This document shows positions 23,873-34,431 of a stretch of DNA of 52,406 nucleotides, in pieces; within the stretch, counting starts at the first letter, position 1; the number at the start of each line of letters is the position of its first letter. The notes below the pieces were generated by a model, which worked only from the letters and a program-made list of their open reading frames with translations, was not told where the DNA came from and searched no databases. This DNA comes from Bradyrhizobium aeschynomenes (GTDB lineage: Bacteria; Pseudomonadota; Alphaproteobacteria; Rhizobiales; Xanthobacteraceae). The position numbers and the translations under genes are program-made. The stretch spans positions 129,242-181,647 of the forward strand of contig NZ_JABFDM010000012.1 in NCBI RefSeq assembly GCF_013178945.1, written 5' to 3'.

Positions 23873-25084
23873 ATGGCCTTGATGCCGGTGTCCGATGCGT
23901 TGTCTGCGGTGCTCGCCGGCGCCGAACCGCTGGCCGAGGAGATGGTCGGGCTGGACGAGGCGTTTCACCGGGTGCTGGCGCGCGATCTTGCGGCGCTGCG
24001 GACACAGCCGCCGGAGGCGATGTCGGCGATGGACGGCTATGCGGTGCGCGCGGCCGATGCCGACAAGCCCCAGGCGCGGCTCAAGGTGATCGGCGAGGTC
24101 GCCGCCGGGCGGCCGTTCGATCGTGTCCTCGGACCCGGCGAGGCGGCGCGCATCTTCACCGGGGGCGTGGTGCCCGTCGGCGCCGACGCCGTCGTGATCC
24201 AGGAGGACACGATCGCGGAAGGCGATCACGTCGTGCTCAGCGAGGCAGCAATCAAGGGCCGGCACATCCGGCCGGCAGGAGTCGACTTCCACGAGGGCAT
24301 GGTGCTGCTGAACGCCGGACGCCGGCTCAGCGACCGCGATCTGTCGCTCGCCGCCAGCATGAACCATCCGGCGCTGCCGGTGCGGCGGCACCCGAGGGTG
24401 GCGCTGCTCGCGACCGGCGACGAACTGGTGATGCCCGGCGCGACGCCGGGTCCGGGCCAGATCGTCTATTCCAACGGCTATGCTCTGCGCGCGCTGGTGC
24501 GCAGCGAAGGCGCCGAGCCGGTCGATCTCGGCATCGCCGCCGACACGCTCGACGCCACGGTCGCCGGCATCCGCAAGGCGCTTGATGCGCAGGCCGACAT
24601 CCTGGTCACCACCGGAGGCGCTTCGGTCGGTGATCACGACCTGGTCAAGCAGGCGCTCGAGGCCGAGGGCGTCGAGATGGCGTTCTGGAAGATCGCAATG
24701 CGGCCGGGCAAGCCGATGATGCATGGCCGGCTCGGCGGCATGAGGGTGATCGGGCTGCCGGGCAATCCGGTGTCGTCCTATGTCTGCGCCATCCTGTTCC
24801 TGGTCCCCTTGATTCGACGCCTGCTGGGCCGCGACGACGCGCTGATGCCGCGCGAGACCGCCCTGCTCGGCCGCGAGCTCGGGGCCAATGATTCGCGCGA
24901 GGACTATCTGCGTGCCCGGCTCGAGGAACGCGCCGACGGCACGCTGATCGCGACGCCGGTGACACAGCAGGATTCGTCGCTGCTCGGCCATCTCGCGCTC
25001 TCCCAGGCGCTCGTGATCCGTCCGGCCTTTGCGCCGAAGGCGCCGGCCGGCAGCCCCTGCGAGATCCTGCGCCTGCCGAACTGA
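23873..25084 (+). CDS. moeA: Molybdopterin molybdenumtransferase MoeA
   Basis: The product is 403 residues, the usual MoeA length. The ATG has GAAGGA six bases upstream. The N-terminal part has the MoeA signature PEAMSAMDGYAVRAAD and IFTGGVVPVGADAVVIQED, followed by the MogA-like domain with VALLATGDELVMPG, YSNGYALRALV, LVTTGGASVGDHD and MRPGKPMMHG, and the C-terminal domain IV. It inserts molybdate into adenylated molybdopterin to make the molybdenum cofactor. It is upstream of lexA, as in other Rhizobiales, but the moaC/trpC genes often found before it are absent here and replaced by a repeat-filled gap. Confidence 0.95.
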   Translation: MALMPVSDALSAVLAGAEPLAEEMVGLDEAFHRVLARDLAALRTQPPEAMSAMDGYAVRAADADKPQARLKVIGEVAAGRPFDRVLGPGEAARIFTGGVVPVGADAVVIQEDTIAEGDHVVLSEAAIKGRHIRPAGVDFHEGMVLLNAGRRLSDRDLSLAASMNHPALPVRRHPRVALLATGDELVMPGATPGPGQIVYSNGYALRALVRSEGAEPVDLGIAADTLDATVAGIRKALDAQADILVTTGGASVGDHDLVKQALEAEGVEMAFWKIAMRPGKPMMHGRLGGMRVIGLPGNPVSSYVCAILFLVPLIRRLLGRDDALMPRETALLGRELGANDSREDYLRARLEERADGTLIATPVTQQDSSLLGHLALSQALVIRPAFAPKAPAGSPCEILRLPN

Positions 25085-25136
25085 GCCGTTTTCCCCCGGC
25101 AAAGCCCGGATCGTTCATCATATTTTTAGGATTGCG

Positions 25137-25151
25137 GAACACACATCGAAC
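25137..25151 (+). promoter_or_regulatory. LexA operator upstream of lexA
   Basis: GAAC-acacatc-GAAC matches the alphaproteobacterial SOS box GAAC-N7-GAAC exactly. It sits about 130 bp before the lexA ATG, and GTTC-N7-GTTT at 25163-25177 is a near match just after it. This indicates autorepression of lexA. Confidence 0.85.
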
Positions 25152-25278
25152 ATATAGTGTCCGTTCATGATTTGTTTTTAGTATGTTGCGGGCGACGCGA
25201 ATACGAACGTCCAACCTCCCATCGGCCCTTGGACGCAGGGCGCGGACTCGGACGACACAAACTGGGGACCAGGTCGAG

Positions 25279-25977
25279 ATGCTGACGCGCAAACAGTACG
25301 AACTTCTGCGGTTCATCAATGAACGGCTCAAGGAGGCCGGCGTGCCGCCGTCATTCGACGAGATGAAGGATGCCCTCGACCTGCGCTCGAAGTCCGGCAT
25401 CCACCGCCTGATCACGGCGCTGGAGGAGCGCGGCTTCATCCGCCGGCTGCCCAACCGTGCCCGCGCCATCGAGGTGATCAAGCTGCCCGAGCTGTCGCAG
25501 GCCGCCAACAATCGCCGCGGTTTCACGCCGTCGGTGATCGAAGGCAATCTCGGCAAGGTGCGGACCTCGACGCCCGCGCTCGATGATGGCGAGCGCCCGG
25601 TCGCGGTGCCTGTCATGGGCCGCATCGCCGCGGGTACGCCGATCGAGGCGCTGCAGACCCGCAGCCACACGATCAGCGTGCCGGCCGACATGCTCGGCAA
25701 TGGCGATCACTACGCGCTCGAGGTGCGCGGCGACTCGATGGTCGATGCCGGCATCCTCGACGGCGACATGGCGCTGATCCAGCGCAACGAGACCGCCGAC
25801 ACCGGTGACATCGTGGTGGCCCTGATCGACGATGAGGAGGCGACGTTGAAGCGCTTCCGTCGCCGCGGCGCCTCGATCGCGCTGGAGCCCGCCAATACCG
25901 CCTATGAGGTGCGCATCCTGCCGCCCAACCGGGTGAAGATCCAGGGCAAGCTGGTCGGGCTCTATCGCAAGTACTGA
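25279..25977 (+). CDS. lexA: SOS repressor LexA
   Basis: The product is 232 residues from ATG 25279, where the protein begins MLTRKQYELLRFI. The frame stays open 96 bp further upstream, but that part lies between the operator and the gene. The N-terminal winged helix (about 1-65, with LRSKSGIHRLITALEERGFI) binds DNA. The C-terminal protease-like domain has the autocleavage bond Ala118-Gly119 in GRIAAGTP, Ser153 in RGDSMVDAG and the general base Lys191 in ATLKRF. RecA-stimulated self-cleavage relieves repression of DNA-repair genes. The exact GAAC-N7-GAAC box upstream fits autoregulation. It is followed by an intergenic region with no clear terminator. Confidence 0.96.
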   Translation: MLTRKQYELLRFINERLKEAGVPPSFDEMKDALDLRSKSGIHRLITALEERGFIRRLPNRARAIEVIKLPELSQAANNRRGFTPSVIEGNLGKVRTSTPALDDGERPVAVPVMGRIAAGTPIEALQTRSHTISVPADMLGNGDHYALEVRGDSMVDAGILDGDMALIQRNETADTGDIVVALIDDEEATLKRFRRRGASIALEPANTAYEVRILPPNRVKIQGKLVGLYRKY

Positions 25978-26256
25978 GCGCGGACCTGCAGGCATCTGCC
26001 GACATGCACAGTTGTGTGGCGGCGCGATGCCAGGAGCTGCGCTGCAGCTCAAAAACGAGTCACGCGCGAATGCACCTCATGATGTGCAGCGCGGCACGCT
26101 CAAACGCTTGTGATCATCGGCGGCCACGCGCCATGCAGATCAGCGCAGAATTGCCGTGAAGCGCGCGCTAACATCGCCTCGATGTCCACTCTGATAGAGG
26201 CCTGCGCCTGTCCGGGGGGAGCGTGGGTCGGCTATCTCTCAGCGAGGAGCGATCCG

Positions 26257-26697
26257 ATGTGTGACTACAGCCTCCATGCCGTTGCCTCCCGTCCTGCCAA
26301 GGTCGGCGAGACGCTGATATCGACGACCTTCCGCGGCACCGCGACCCGCGGCTTCGCGGTGGAGACCGAGCCCAACGTTGCGGTGTGCATGCTGCCTGGC
26401 ACCGAGCTCGCCTTCGCCGAGGACGTCCGCTACGACAGCCGCTGGCTCTGGACCCGGACGATCCGCGAGCGCGTCGCCAAGTTCAACACGATCGAAAAGC
26501 ACATCCCCGACCGCCATCACGACGCCATCGAGTTTGCCGACGGCCGGCACGTGCTCGTCACGCAGCTCTGCGAAGGCCAGCGCGTCACCGTGCTGCAGCT
26601 GCCCGTCACCAGGCAGCCGGGCGAGCACCGTCCGGATACCGCGGAGGAGGCGCCGGCATCGCAGACGACGCGGATACGCCGGATCAGCATCACCTGA
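26257..26697 (+). CDS. Conserved hypothetical protein with N-terminal Met-Cys
   Basis: The ATG at 26257 follows GAGGAGCG, a good ribosome site, and gives 146 residues. The sequence starts MCDYSLHAVASRPAKVGETL, followed by strand-rich segments (TTFRGTATRGFAVET, NVAVCMLPGTELAFAEDV) and a helical part (RIRERVAKFNTIEKHIPDRHH in pieces), and ends with a polar tail. There is no membrane helix. If the initiator Met is removed, Cys becomes the N-terminal residue, which is typical of some Ntn hydrolases, but I see no further evidence for that activity. The family looks widely conserved in alphaproteobacteria and is unannotated to my knowledge. Confidence 0.75.
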   Translation: MCDYSLHAVASRPAKVGETLISTTFRGTATRGFAVETEPNVAVCMLPGTELAFAEDVRYDSRWLWTRTIRERVAKFNTIEKHIPDRHHDAIEFADGRHVLVTQLCEGQRVTVLQLPVTRQPGEHRPDTAEEAPASQTTRIRRISIT

Positions 26698-26799
26698 CAC
26701 GCGTCAGTCGATTTCGCCGTCTCGGATCGCTCGCCCGCAGCCCTCGGCCGGCACCTGCCGAAGCCGGGGGCGCGAGCAACAGCGCGGAAGCCGGACGAA

Positions 26800-29091
26800 C
26801 TAATCCTCGATCACCTGCTCCGCCTCCGGCGGAGTCGCATCCTGAGCACGCGACGCAGGCGGGCGCGGTGTCAGGGTCATGTCGAATTCGCCGGTATCGG
26901 CCGAAGCCGGCCACCACGGGCGATCCGTGCCACCAGCACGCACCGGCGTGACGGCGAAGCCGGCGTCCCGCTGCACCAGCATCAAGGCGCCCTGCTGCTG
27001 CAGACGCGGGCGGTCAACCACGGCGGCTGCACATGACGACGGCGCGGCGCGCGCGGTCACGATCAGCGCGGCACGGACGCAATCGTCGGCGATGGCGTCG
27101 GCGCGCAAGGTCATGGCGACGAAACGGCCATCGGCCATCGCCACGACACAGCCCGCCTCATCGCAGGACACGCCGTCACTGAGCGCTGCATCGGCGGGCA
27201 GGCGCGTATCGGCATCGGCGGCGAGCCACTCCCGGGTGACGAACACGTCCTTGCCGGTGCGCATCACATGCAGGCGTCCGTCGCGGCCACGCACCGCCAC
27301 CGCGCGTCCGTCTCCGGCAATGAGAATGTCGGGCAACGGCGTCGTGGCGGCCCACAGGGTGGCCGCCGCGAGCACGACGGCGCCCGACCAGCGCAGCGGC
27401 GTGCGCAACAGCCCGATCAGGATGAGTCCGAGACTGGCCAGGATCAGCGGGCCGATGCCGAACGCCGGAATCCGTCCGACCGCGCCCGGTAGCGCCGCCA
27501 CCCAGCGCGTCACCGCGATCATCCAGTCGATCCCGAAGCCCATCAGCGACCACCAGAAGCCGTCAAGGCCAAACGGCACCGCCAGCAGTCCCATCAGACC
27601 GGCAGGCATCACCAGCACGGACACCACCGGCATCGCCGCGAGATTGGCCAGCACGCCATAAGGCGTGATGCGATGGAAGTGAAAGGCGGCGTAGGGCGTC
27701 GTCGCGAGCCCCGCGATCAGCGAAGCCAGCAGCAGCATCGCAAGCTCGCGCCCGCCCCACAACGCGATGCGCTGCGAGGCGGAGCTGTCCGGCGTCGCGA
27801 ACAATCTCGGCAGGCCGAACTGCACCAGCGCGACGAGGCCGAGCGTCGCCGCGAACGACATCTGGAAGCTCGGATGCACCAGCGCCTCGGGCGCTGCGAC
27901 CAGCACGATCATTGCGGCGACCGCGAGCGTGCGGAAGGTGACGGCGCGACGGTCGACCATCACGGCGATCAGCACGACCGCCGTCATGAAGAAGGATCTC
28001 TGGGTCGCGACCTCCGCGCCCGAGAGCAAGAGGTAGAACGCGGCCGCGACCAGCGCCGCGACTGCCGCCCATTTCTTGATCGGATGGCTCACGGTGAGCC
28101 CCGGAATCAGCGCCAGCAGCGCGCGCACCGCGAAGAACACGACGCCGGCGACGACCGCCATGTGATAGCCGGAGATCGACAGCACATGGCCGAGGCCGGA
28201 CACGAACATCGCGTCGTTGACATCGGGCGTGATGGCGTCGCGCCGCCCGGTCAATAGCGCCGTGGCGATGGCGCGCTCGTCGCCGTCGAGCCGGGCGCGG
28301 ATGCGCGCATCGATCGCATCGCGCAGACCCTGCATCAAAGCCGCATAGCGCAGGCCGAAGCCGGCCGCCTGCGGCGGCGTCACGGTCGTGATCGTTCCCA
28401 TGACGAAGCCGGAGGCGCCGATGCCCTGGAAGAACATGTCGCGCGCGAAATCGTAGGCGCCCGGCCGCACCGGCGCGAGCGGCGGCAACAGCCGTGCCTT
28501 CAGCTGCACGAAGCTGCCGACGTCCGGGGCGCTGCCCTTGCGCACCGCGAGCCGCACCCGCGCCAGCGTGATCGCATTGCGCGGGCTCTCCATGGCGGTC
28601 ACGCGCAGCACGATGCGGTCGCTGCGCTCGCGAATGTCGCGCGCCTCGACGAAGCCCGCGAGCGACACCGAATAGAGCGGTCGCGCCAGCACCGGATGCG
28701 CCACGCGCGCGGTCTTCACCGTCGCCACCGCAAAGCCGCAGGCGGCGGCCGCGATCATCACCGCCGCCGGAAACAGCGGATGGCGCCGCATCAGCATGGC
28801 GACCAGACAGAACAGTGCCGCGGCGATGGCGCTGACCCACAGCACCGGCTCGTGATCGGCGGAGAAATACAGCGCGATGCCGGCGCCGAAGGCCACGGGC
28901 ACCCATGGCAGCAGCCGCCCTGCGCCGGCCTCCTCGCGCGCCCAGCCCCTGAGACGCGCGGCAAAGGACGGCCATGCGGCCGAGCCGATCGCGGGCCAAC
29001 CGCCAGCCAGCGCGCCGCGCGGCGGCCAGACGTCGGCCATCACGCCCGCGATCCCGCGACGCCATCCCGGCGGCCTGACCGGCCCCGCCAT
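26800..29091 (-). CDS. comEC: ComEC/Rec2 family DNA-uptake channel protein, without metallo-beta-lactamase domain
   Basis: The product is about 763 residues (ATG 29091; GTG 29097 is also in frame). An N-terminal DUF4131-like region with an OB-like soluble part precedes the competence domain. That domain has the hallmark GHVLSISGYHMAVVAGVVFF and at least ten membrane helices. In Bacillus-type ComEC a C-terminal MBL nuclease follows. Here the last ~170 residues (from about VLAAATLWAATTPLPDIL) lack the HxHxDH motif and carry a Cys-containing domain instead. The family forms the inner-membrane channel for single-stranded DNA. It lies between lexA and glnS, as in relatives, with no other competence genes visible. 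Confidence 0.9.
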   Translation of the reverse strand: MAGPVRPPGWRRGIAGVMADVWPPRGALAGGWPAIGSAAWPSFAARLRGWAREEAGAGRLLPWVPVAFGAGIALYFSADHEPVLWVSAIAAALFCLVAMLMRRHPLFPAAVMIAAAACGFAVATVKTARVAHPVLARPLYSVSLAGFVEARDIRERSDRIVLRVTAMESPRNAITLARVRLAVRKGSAPDVGSFVQLKARLLPPLAPVRPGAYDFARDMFFQGIGASGFVMGTITTVTPPQAAGFGLRYAALMQGLRDAIDARIRARLDGDERAIATALLTGRRDAITPDVNDAMFVSGLGHVLSISGYHMAVVAGVVFFAVRALLALIPGLTVSHPIKKWAAVAALVAAAFYLLLSGAEVATQRSFFMTAVVLIAVMVDRRAVTFRTLAVAAMIVLVAAPEALVHPSFQMSFAATLGLVALVQFGLPRLFATPDSSASQRIALWGGRELAMLLLASLIAGLATTPYAAFHFHRITPYGVLANLAAMPVVSVLVMPAGLMGLLAVPFGLDGFWWSLMGFGIDWMIAVTRWVAALPGAVGRIPAFGIGPLILASLGLILIGLLRTPLRWSGAVVLAAATLWAATTPLPDILIAGDGRAVAVRGRDGRLHVMRTGKDVFVTREWLAADADTRLPADAALSDGVSCDEAGCVVAMADGRFVAMTLRADAIADDCVRAALIVTARAAPSSCAAAVVDRPRLQQQGALMLVQRDAGFAVTPVRAGGTDRPWWPASADTGEFDMTLTPRPPASRAQDATPPEAEQVIED

Positions 29092-29231
29092 CGCCACACC
29101 ACCCGCTACGACACCGGGCCGGAAGGCTACTGGAAGCTGCGCGAGCGCGCCTAGCAGAACGGAACGAGAATCCTGGATTTCTACATGCGCGGTGCACTGG
29201 AACTTTTTGCACCGCCCGCGCTTATCGGGGT

Positions 29232-29444
29232 ATGGACGCCCACGATATCGACGACCCCTTCTCCGACCTGGATCTGGAGAAGGCCATCCATCTGCGCTGG
29301 ACCCTTCGGGACATCAAGGCGCACCGGCTCACACTCTCCCCCATCGCCGACGACGACCTCTCGCTGCTGACCGAGCGCGGCCTCGTCGAGGTCAGCGACG
29401 GCGTGCCGACGCTGACCGAGGCCGGGCAGGATGCGATCAACTGA
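29232..29444 (+). CDS. Small conserved hypothetical protein, 70 aa
   Basis: The ATG at 29232 has GGGG close upstream. The acidic, soluble protein has a helical core (DLDLEKAIHLRWTLRDIKAH) and a short winged-helix-like end (DDLSLLTERGLVEVSDGVPTL in two parts, EAGQDAI). The end resembles a small DNA-binding or regulator fold, but this is not firm. It is divergent from comEC and ends 24 bp from the glnS stop. Similar short proteins are, to my knowledge, conserved in Rhizobiales. Confidence 0.7.
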   Translation: MDAHDIDDPFSDLDLEKAIHLRWTLRDIKAHRLTLSPIADDDLSLLTERGLVEVSDGVPTLTEAGQDAIN

Positions 29445-29468
29445 CCACATCCGTTGGCCCGGGCCGCC

Positions 29469-31157
29469 TCACCCCTTCGCGACTTCCTTTGCGAAGGTGT
29501 CGCGCAGGCCGATCGTGCGGTTGAACACGAGCTTGTCGGGCGTGGAGTCCGGATCGCGTACGAAATAGCCCTGGCGCTCGAACTGCATCGGTTCGTCCGA
29601 ATTGCTCTCGGCGATCGCCGGCTCGATCCGCGCGTCGGTCAGCACCTCCAGCGAGTTCGGATTGAGGTCGGCGGTGAAGTCGGCCGCGTTCGGGCTCGGA
29701 TTGGCGAACAGCTGATTGTAGATGCGGATCTCGGCGACACGAGATTGCGCGGCGGAAAGCCAGTGCATCGTCGCCTTGACCTTGCGTCCGTCCGGCGCGT
29801 TGCCGCCTTTGGTCGCGGGATCGTAGGTGCAGCGCAGCTCGACGATCTCGCCCGCGTCGTTCTTGATCACCTCGCGGCACTTGATGAAATAGGCGTAGCG
29901 CAGCCGCACCTCGTTGCCTGGCGACAGGCGGAAGAACTTCTTCGGCGGGTTCTCCATGAAGTCGTCCTGCTCGATATAGAGCTCGCGGCCGAAGGCGATC
30001 TTGCGGGTGCCGGCTGAGGGATCATCCGGATGGTTGATCGCCTCGAGGTCCTCGACCTGGCCTTCCGGATAGTTCTCGATGACCACCTTCAGCGGACGCA
30101 GCACCGCCATGCGGCGCTGCGCCGTGCGGTTCAGCTCCTCGCGGATGCAGAATTCGAGCATGCCGACGTCGACGACGCTGTTGGCCTTGGCGATGCCGAT
30201 GCGCTTGATGAATTCGCGCACCGCCGCCGGCGGCACGCCGCGCCGCTTCAGGCCCGCGACCGTGGGCATGCGCGGGTCGTTCCAGCCGGAGACGTGGCCG
30301 TCCTGCACCAGCCGCGTCAGCACGCGCTTGGACAGCAGCGTGTAGGTGAGGTTCAGGCGCGCGAACTCATACTGGCGCGGATGCGACGGCACCGGCAGCT
30401 TGTCGAGGAACCACTCGTACAGCGGCCGGTGATCCTCGAATTCCAGCGTGCAGATCGAGTGCGTGACGCCCTCGATCGCATCCGACTGGCCGTGGGCATA
30501 GTCGTAGCTCGGATAGATCTTCCAGGTGTCGCCGGTGCGCGGGTGATGGGCGTGCAGGATCCGGTACAGCACGGGGTCGCGCAGATTGATGTTGCCGGCG
30601 GCCATGTCGATCTTGGCGCGCAGCACGCGCGCGCCGTTCGGGAATTCGCCCGCCTTCATGCGCCGGAACAGGTCGAGATTCTCCTCCACCGAGCGGTCGC
30701 GGAACGGGCTGTTCTTGCCGGGCTCGGTCAAGGTGCCGCGCGACAGCCGGATCTCCTCCTGGGTCTGGTCGTCGACATAAGCGAGGCCAGCCTTGATCAG
30801 GCCCTCCGCCCACTCGTAAAGCCGCTCGAAATAATCCGATGCGTAGAACAGGTTGTCGCCCCAGTCGTAGCCGAGCCAGCGCACGTCGGCCTGGATGGAA
30901 TCGATATATTCCTGCTCTTCCTTGGTCGGATTGGTGTCGTCGAAGCGAAGATTGCAGCGGCCGCCGAACTCCCTGGCGATGCCGAAGTTGAGACCGATCG
31001 ACTTGGCATGGCCGATATGCAGGTAGCCGTTGGGCTCCGGCGGGAACCGGGTCACGATCGTCTTGTGCCTGCCGCTGTCGAGATCGGCCTGGACGATGTC
31101 GCGGATGAAGTCGCGCCCTGCCTCTGCCGTCGTCGCCGTGTCTGTCGTCGTGGTCAT
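29469..31157 (-). CDS. glnS: Glutamine--tRNA ligase
   Basis: The product is 562 residues from ATG 31157. A further in-frame start at 31214 would overlap the gltX promoter region. The class I signature RFPPEPNGYLHIGHAKS (HIGH) and the KMSKS equivalent LLSKRVL are present, as are the anticodon-binding beta-barrels at the C-terminus (EVRLRYAYFIKC, RDTFAKEVAKG). It charges tRNA-Gln directly. Presence beside gltX reflects two separate non-amidating and charging activities. It converges with the small gene upstream and is divergent from gltX across 137 bp. Confidence 0.95.
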   Translation of the reverse strand: MTTTTDTATTAEAGRDFIRDIVQADLDSGRHKTIVTRFPPEPNGYLHIGHAKSIGLNFGIAREFGGRCNLRFDDTNPTKEEQEYIDSIQADVRWLGYDWGDNLFYASDYFERLYEWAEGLIKAGLAYVDDQTQEEIRLSRGTLTEPGKNSPFRDRSVEENLDLFRRMKAGEFPNGARVLRAKIDMAAGNINLRDPVLYRILHAHHPRTGDTWKIYPSYDYAHGQSDAIEGVTHSICTLEFEDHRPLYEWFLDKLPVPSHPRQYEFARLNLTYTLLSKRVLTRLVQDGHVSGWNDPRMPTVAGLKRRGVPPAAVREFIKRIGIAKANSVVDVGMLEFCIREELNRTAQRRMAVLRPLKVVIENYPEGQVEDLEAINHPDDPSAGTRKIAFGRELYIEQDDFMENPPKKFFRLSPGNEVRLRYAYFIKCREVIKNDAGEIVELRCTYDPATKGGNAPDGRKVKATMHWLSAAQSRVAEIRIYNQLFANPSPNAADFTADLNPNSLEVLTDARIEPAIAESNSDEPMQFERQGYFVRDPDSTPDKLVFNRTIGLRDTFAKEVAKG

Positions 31158-31294
31158 CAAGAAATATCCTGCTCCGGAATTTGCCAGCCTATCTGCCAAA
31201 TCCGCCTCCCCCAAGGAAGGCTTTAGTTATGCGGTAAGCCTGCTATACACCCCCCGCCCTCTTGAGCCCCTGCCTGGATTTCGTGCTGCCGCCC

Positions 31295-32719
31295 ATGACC
31301 TCCCCGATCGTCACGCGCTTTGCCCCCTCCCCGACCGGTTTTCTCCATATCGGAGGCGCCCGGACGGCCCTGTTCAACTGGCTGTATGCGCGCGGCCGCG
31401 GCGGCAAGATGCTGCTCAGAATCGAGGACACCGACCGCGAGCGCTCGACGACGGCGGCAATCGACGCCATCCTCGACGGGCTGAAATGGCTCGAGCTCGA
31501 TTGGGACGGCGAGGTCATCTACCAATATAGCCGCGCCGCCCGGCATCGCGAGGTGGCCGAGCAGCTGCTCGCTAGCGGCATGGCGTATCGCTGCTATGCC
31601 ACGGCCGAGGAGCTGACGGCGATGCGCGAGAAGGCCCGCGCCGAAGGCCGCACCCGGCTCTACGACGGCATGTGGCGCGACCGCGATCCGAAGGAGGCGC
31701 CCGAAGGCGTCAAGCCGACGATCCGGCTGCGCGCGCCGCTCACCGGCGAGACCGTGATCGAGGACCAGGTGCAGGGCCGCGTGGTCTGGCAGAACGAGAA
31801 CCTCGACGACCTCGTGCTGCTGCGAGGCGATGGCAATCCGACCTACATGCTGGCCGTGGTCGTCGACGACCATGACATGGGTGTCACCCACGTCATCCGC
31901 GGCGACGACCATCTGATCAACGCCGCGCGCCAGAAGCAGATCTACGATGCGCTGGGCTGGACGGTGCCGTCGATGTCGCACATCCCGTTGATTCACGGGC
32001 CCGACGGCTCCAAGCTGTCCAAGCGCCACGGCGCGCTGGGCGTCGATGCCTACCGCGCGATGGGCTATCTGCCGTCGGCGCTGCGCAACTACCTCGTGCG
32101 GCTCGGCTGGAGCCATGGCGACCAGGAGATCTTCTCGACCGAGGAGATGATCGGGGCGTTCGACCTGCCGGCGATCGGCCGCTCCGCGGCGCGCTTCGAC
32201 TTCGCCAAGCTCGAAAATCTCAACGGCCACTATATCCGTCACAGCGACGACGCCGCGCTGGTGCGCCAGTTCGAGGACGTGCTGAACTACGTGCCGAACG
32301 GCGTGGCGCTGAAGGCCAAGCTCAACGACGCCACGCGGGCGCAGCTCACGCAGGCGATGCCGAGCCTGAAGGAGCGCGCCAAGACGCTGCTGGAGCTGAT
32401 CGACGGCGCCGCCTTCATCTTCGCCGACCGGCCGCTGCCGATCGACGCCAAGGCCGCGGCCCTGCTGACGCCGGACAGCCGCGCGCTGATCGGCCGACTG
32501 CACGAGGCGCTGGCTGGCGTCGAGAGCTGGAGCGGACCGGCCACGGAAGCCGCGCTGCGTGCGTTTGCCGAAACAAACAATCTCAAGCTGGGCGCCGTGG
32601 CCCAGCCGCTGCGCGCGGCGCTCACCGGACGGACCACCTCGCCCGGCATCTTCGATGTTCTGGCCATCCTCGGGCGTGATGAATCCTTAGGCCGCCTCAA
32701 GGACCAGGCCACCGCATAA
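31295..32719 (+). CDS. gltX: Glutamate--tRNA ligase
   Basis: The product is 474 residues from ATG 31295. The frame is open from a TTG at 31262, but conserved sequence starts at MTSPIVTRFAPSPTGF. The HIGH motif is FAPSPTGFLHIGGART, the Rossmann insertion has IRGDDHLINAARQ, and the KMSKS motif is SKLSKRHGALGV. The C-terminal anticodon-binding domain runs from about 330. It charges tRNA-Glu and is divergent from glnS. The Zn-binding region Cys residues of longer homologs are not all visible. Confidence 0.95.
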   Translation: MTSPIVTRFAPSPTGFLHIGGARTALFNWLYARGRGGKMLLRIEDTDRERSTTAAIDAILDGLKWLELDWDGEVIYQYSRAARHREVAEQLLASGMAYRCYATAEELTAMREKARAEGRTRLYDGMWRDRDPKEAPEGVKPTIRLRAPLTGETVIEDQVQGRVVWQNENLDDLVLLRGDGNPTYMLAVVVDDHDMGVTHVIRGDDHLINAARQKQIYDALGWTVPSMSHIPLIHGPDGSKLSKRHGALGVDAYRAMGYLPSALRNYLVRLGWSHGDQEIFSTEEMIGAFDLPAIGRSAARFDFAKLENLNGHYIRHSDDAALVRQFEDVLNYVPNGVALKAKLNDATRAQLTQAMPSLKERAKTLLELIDGAAFIFADRPLPIDAKAAALLTPDSRALIGRLHEALAGVESWSGPATEAALRAFAETNNLKLGAVAQPLRAALTGRTTSPGIFDVLAILGRDESLGRLKDQATA

Positions 32720-33034
32720 GGTCTCATTTCCCCCCATCTTGCAGCGCACAGGGCAATACGATACGCAGTTGTGCGGCACAAATTGGTATCCGGGGCTTTG
32801 ACGATTGTAACACGTTGCGACCGGCGCGTTTGCGAATGTAAAAGCCGAAGGACACTAGTAAGTATAAGATTCCAGTGCGGTTTCGGACTTGACCTTCGCT
32901 TAACATGTTCGCGGCAACAGTGCCGCGGACGACGCTGACGGCAAGTCAGAGCCCGCACTAGATAAAGTCCACCCGCCCTGCCATCTCTCACAAAGAACAA
33001 GGGCCAAGCCTAACGATCTCATCGGGGACAAACG
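32720..33034 (+). promoter_or_regulatory. Upstream region of gltA
   Basis: This 315-bp gap has no gene. It contains a leader hairpin at 32910-32927 (cgcggca-acag-tgccgcg, 7-bp stem) and a ribosome site GGGGA before the gltA ATG. Candidate -35/-10 pairs exist but none is convincing, so I do not place the promoter. Confidence 0.5.
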
Positions 33035-34339
<1,305 letters not shown>

Positions 34340-34365
34340 TCGCGACAAGTGAACTCATCTCTGGT

Positions 34366-34398
34366 AGGCCCGTCCAGCATCCTGGACGGGCCTTTTTC
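34366..34398 (+). terminator. Intrinsic terminator of gltA
   Basis: aggcccgtccag (34366-34377) pairs perfectly with ctggacgggcct (34382-34393) around a catc loop and is followed by ttttc. The stem is 12 bp and GC-rich, a textbook rho-independent terminator 26 bp after the gltA stop. The lpxB stop is 34 bp further on, on the opposite strand. Confidence 0.95.
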
Positions 34399-34431
34399 TT
34401 TGCGGTGAAGGGGGCCGGCCTCGATCGTGCG

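Noticed and set aside
26034..26050. A hairpin after lexA (gagctgc and gcagctc)
   Set aside because: It is followed by A, not T, on the coding strand, so it is not a convincing terminator.
29100..29154. A plus-strand reading that ends like a protein C-terminus (RYDTGPEGYWKLRERA)
   Set aside because: The upstream part of this frame is antisense to comEC and no start or domain is visible. It might be a gene remnant, but the evidence is too thin.
29186..29231. An EcfG-type promoter before the 70-residue protein gene
   Set aside because: GGAAC is present, but no CGTT-like -10 element follows at 16-17 bp.
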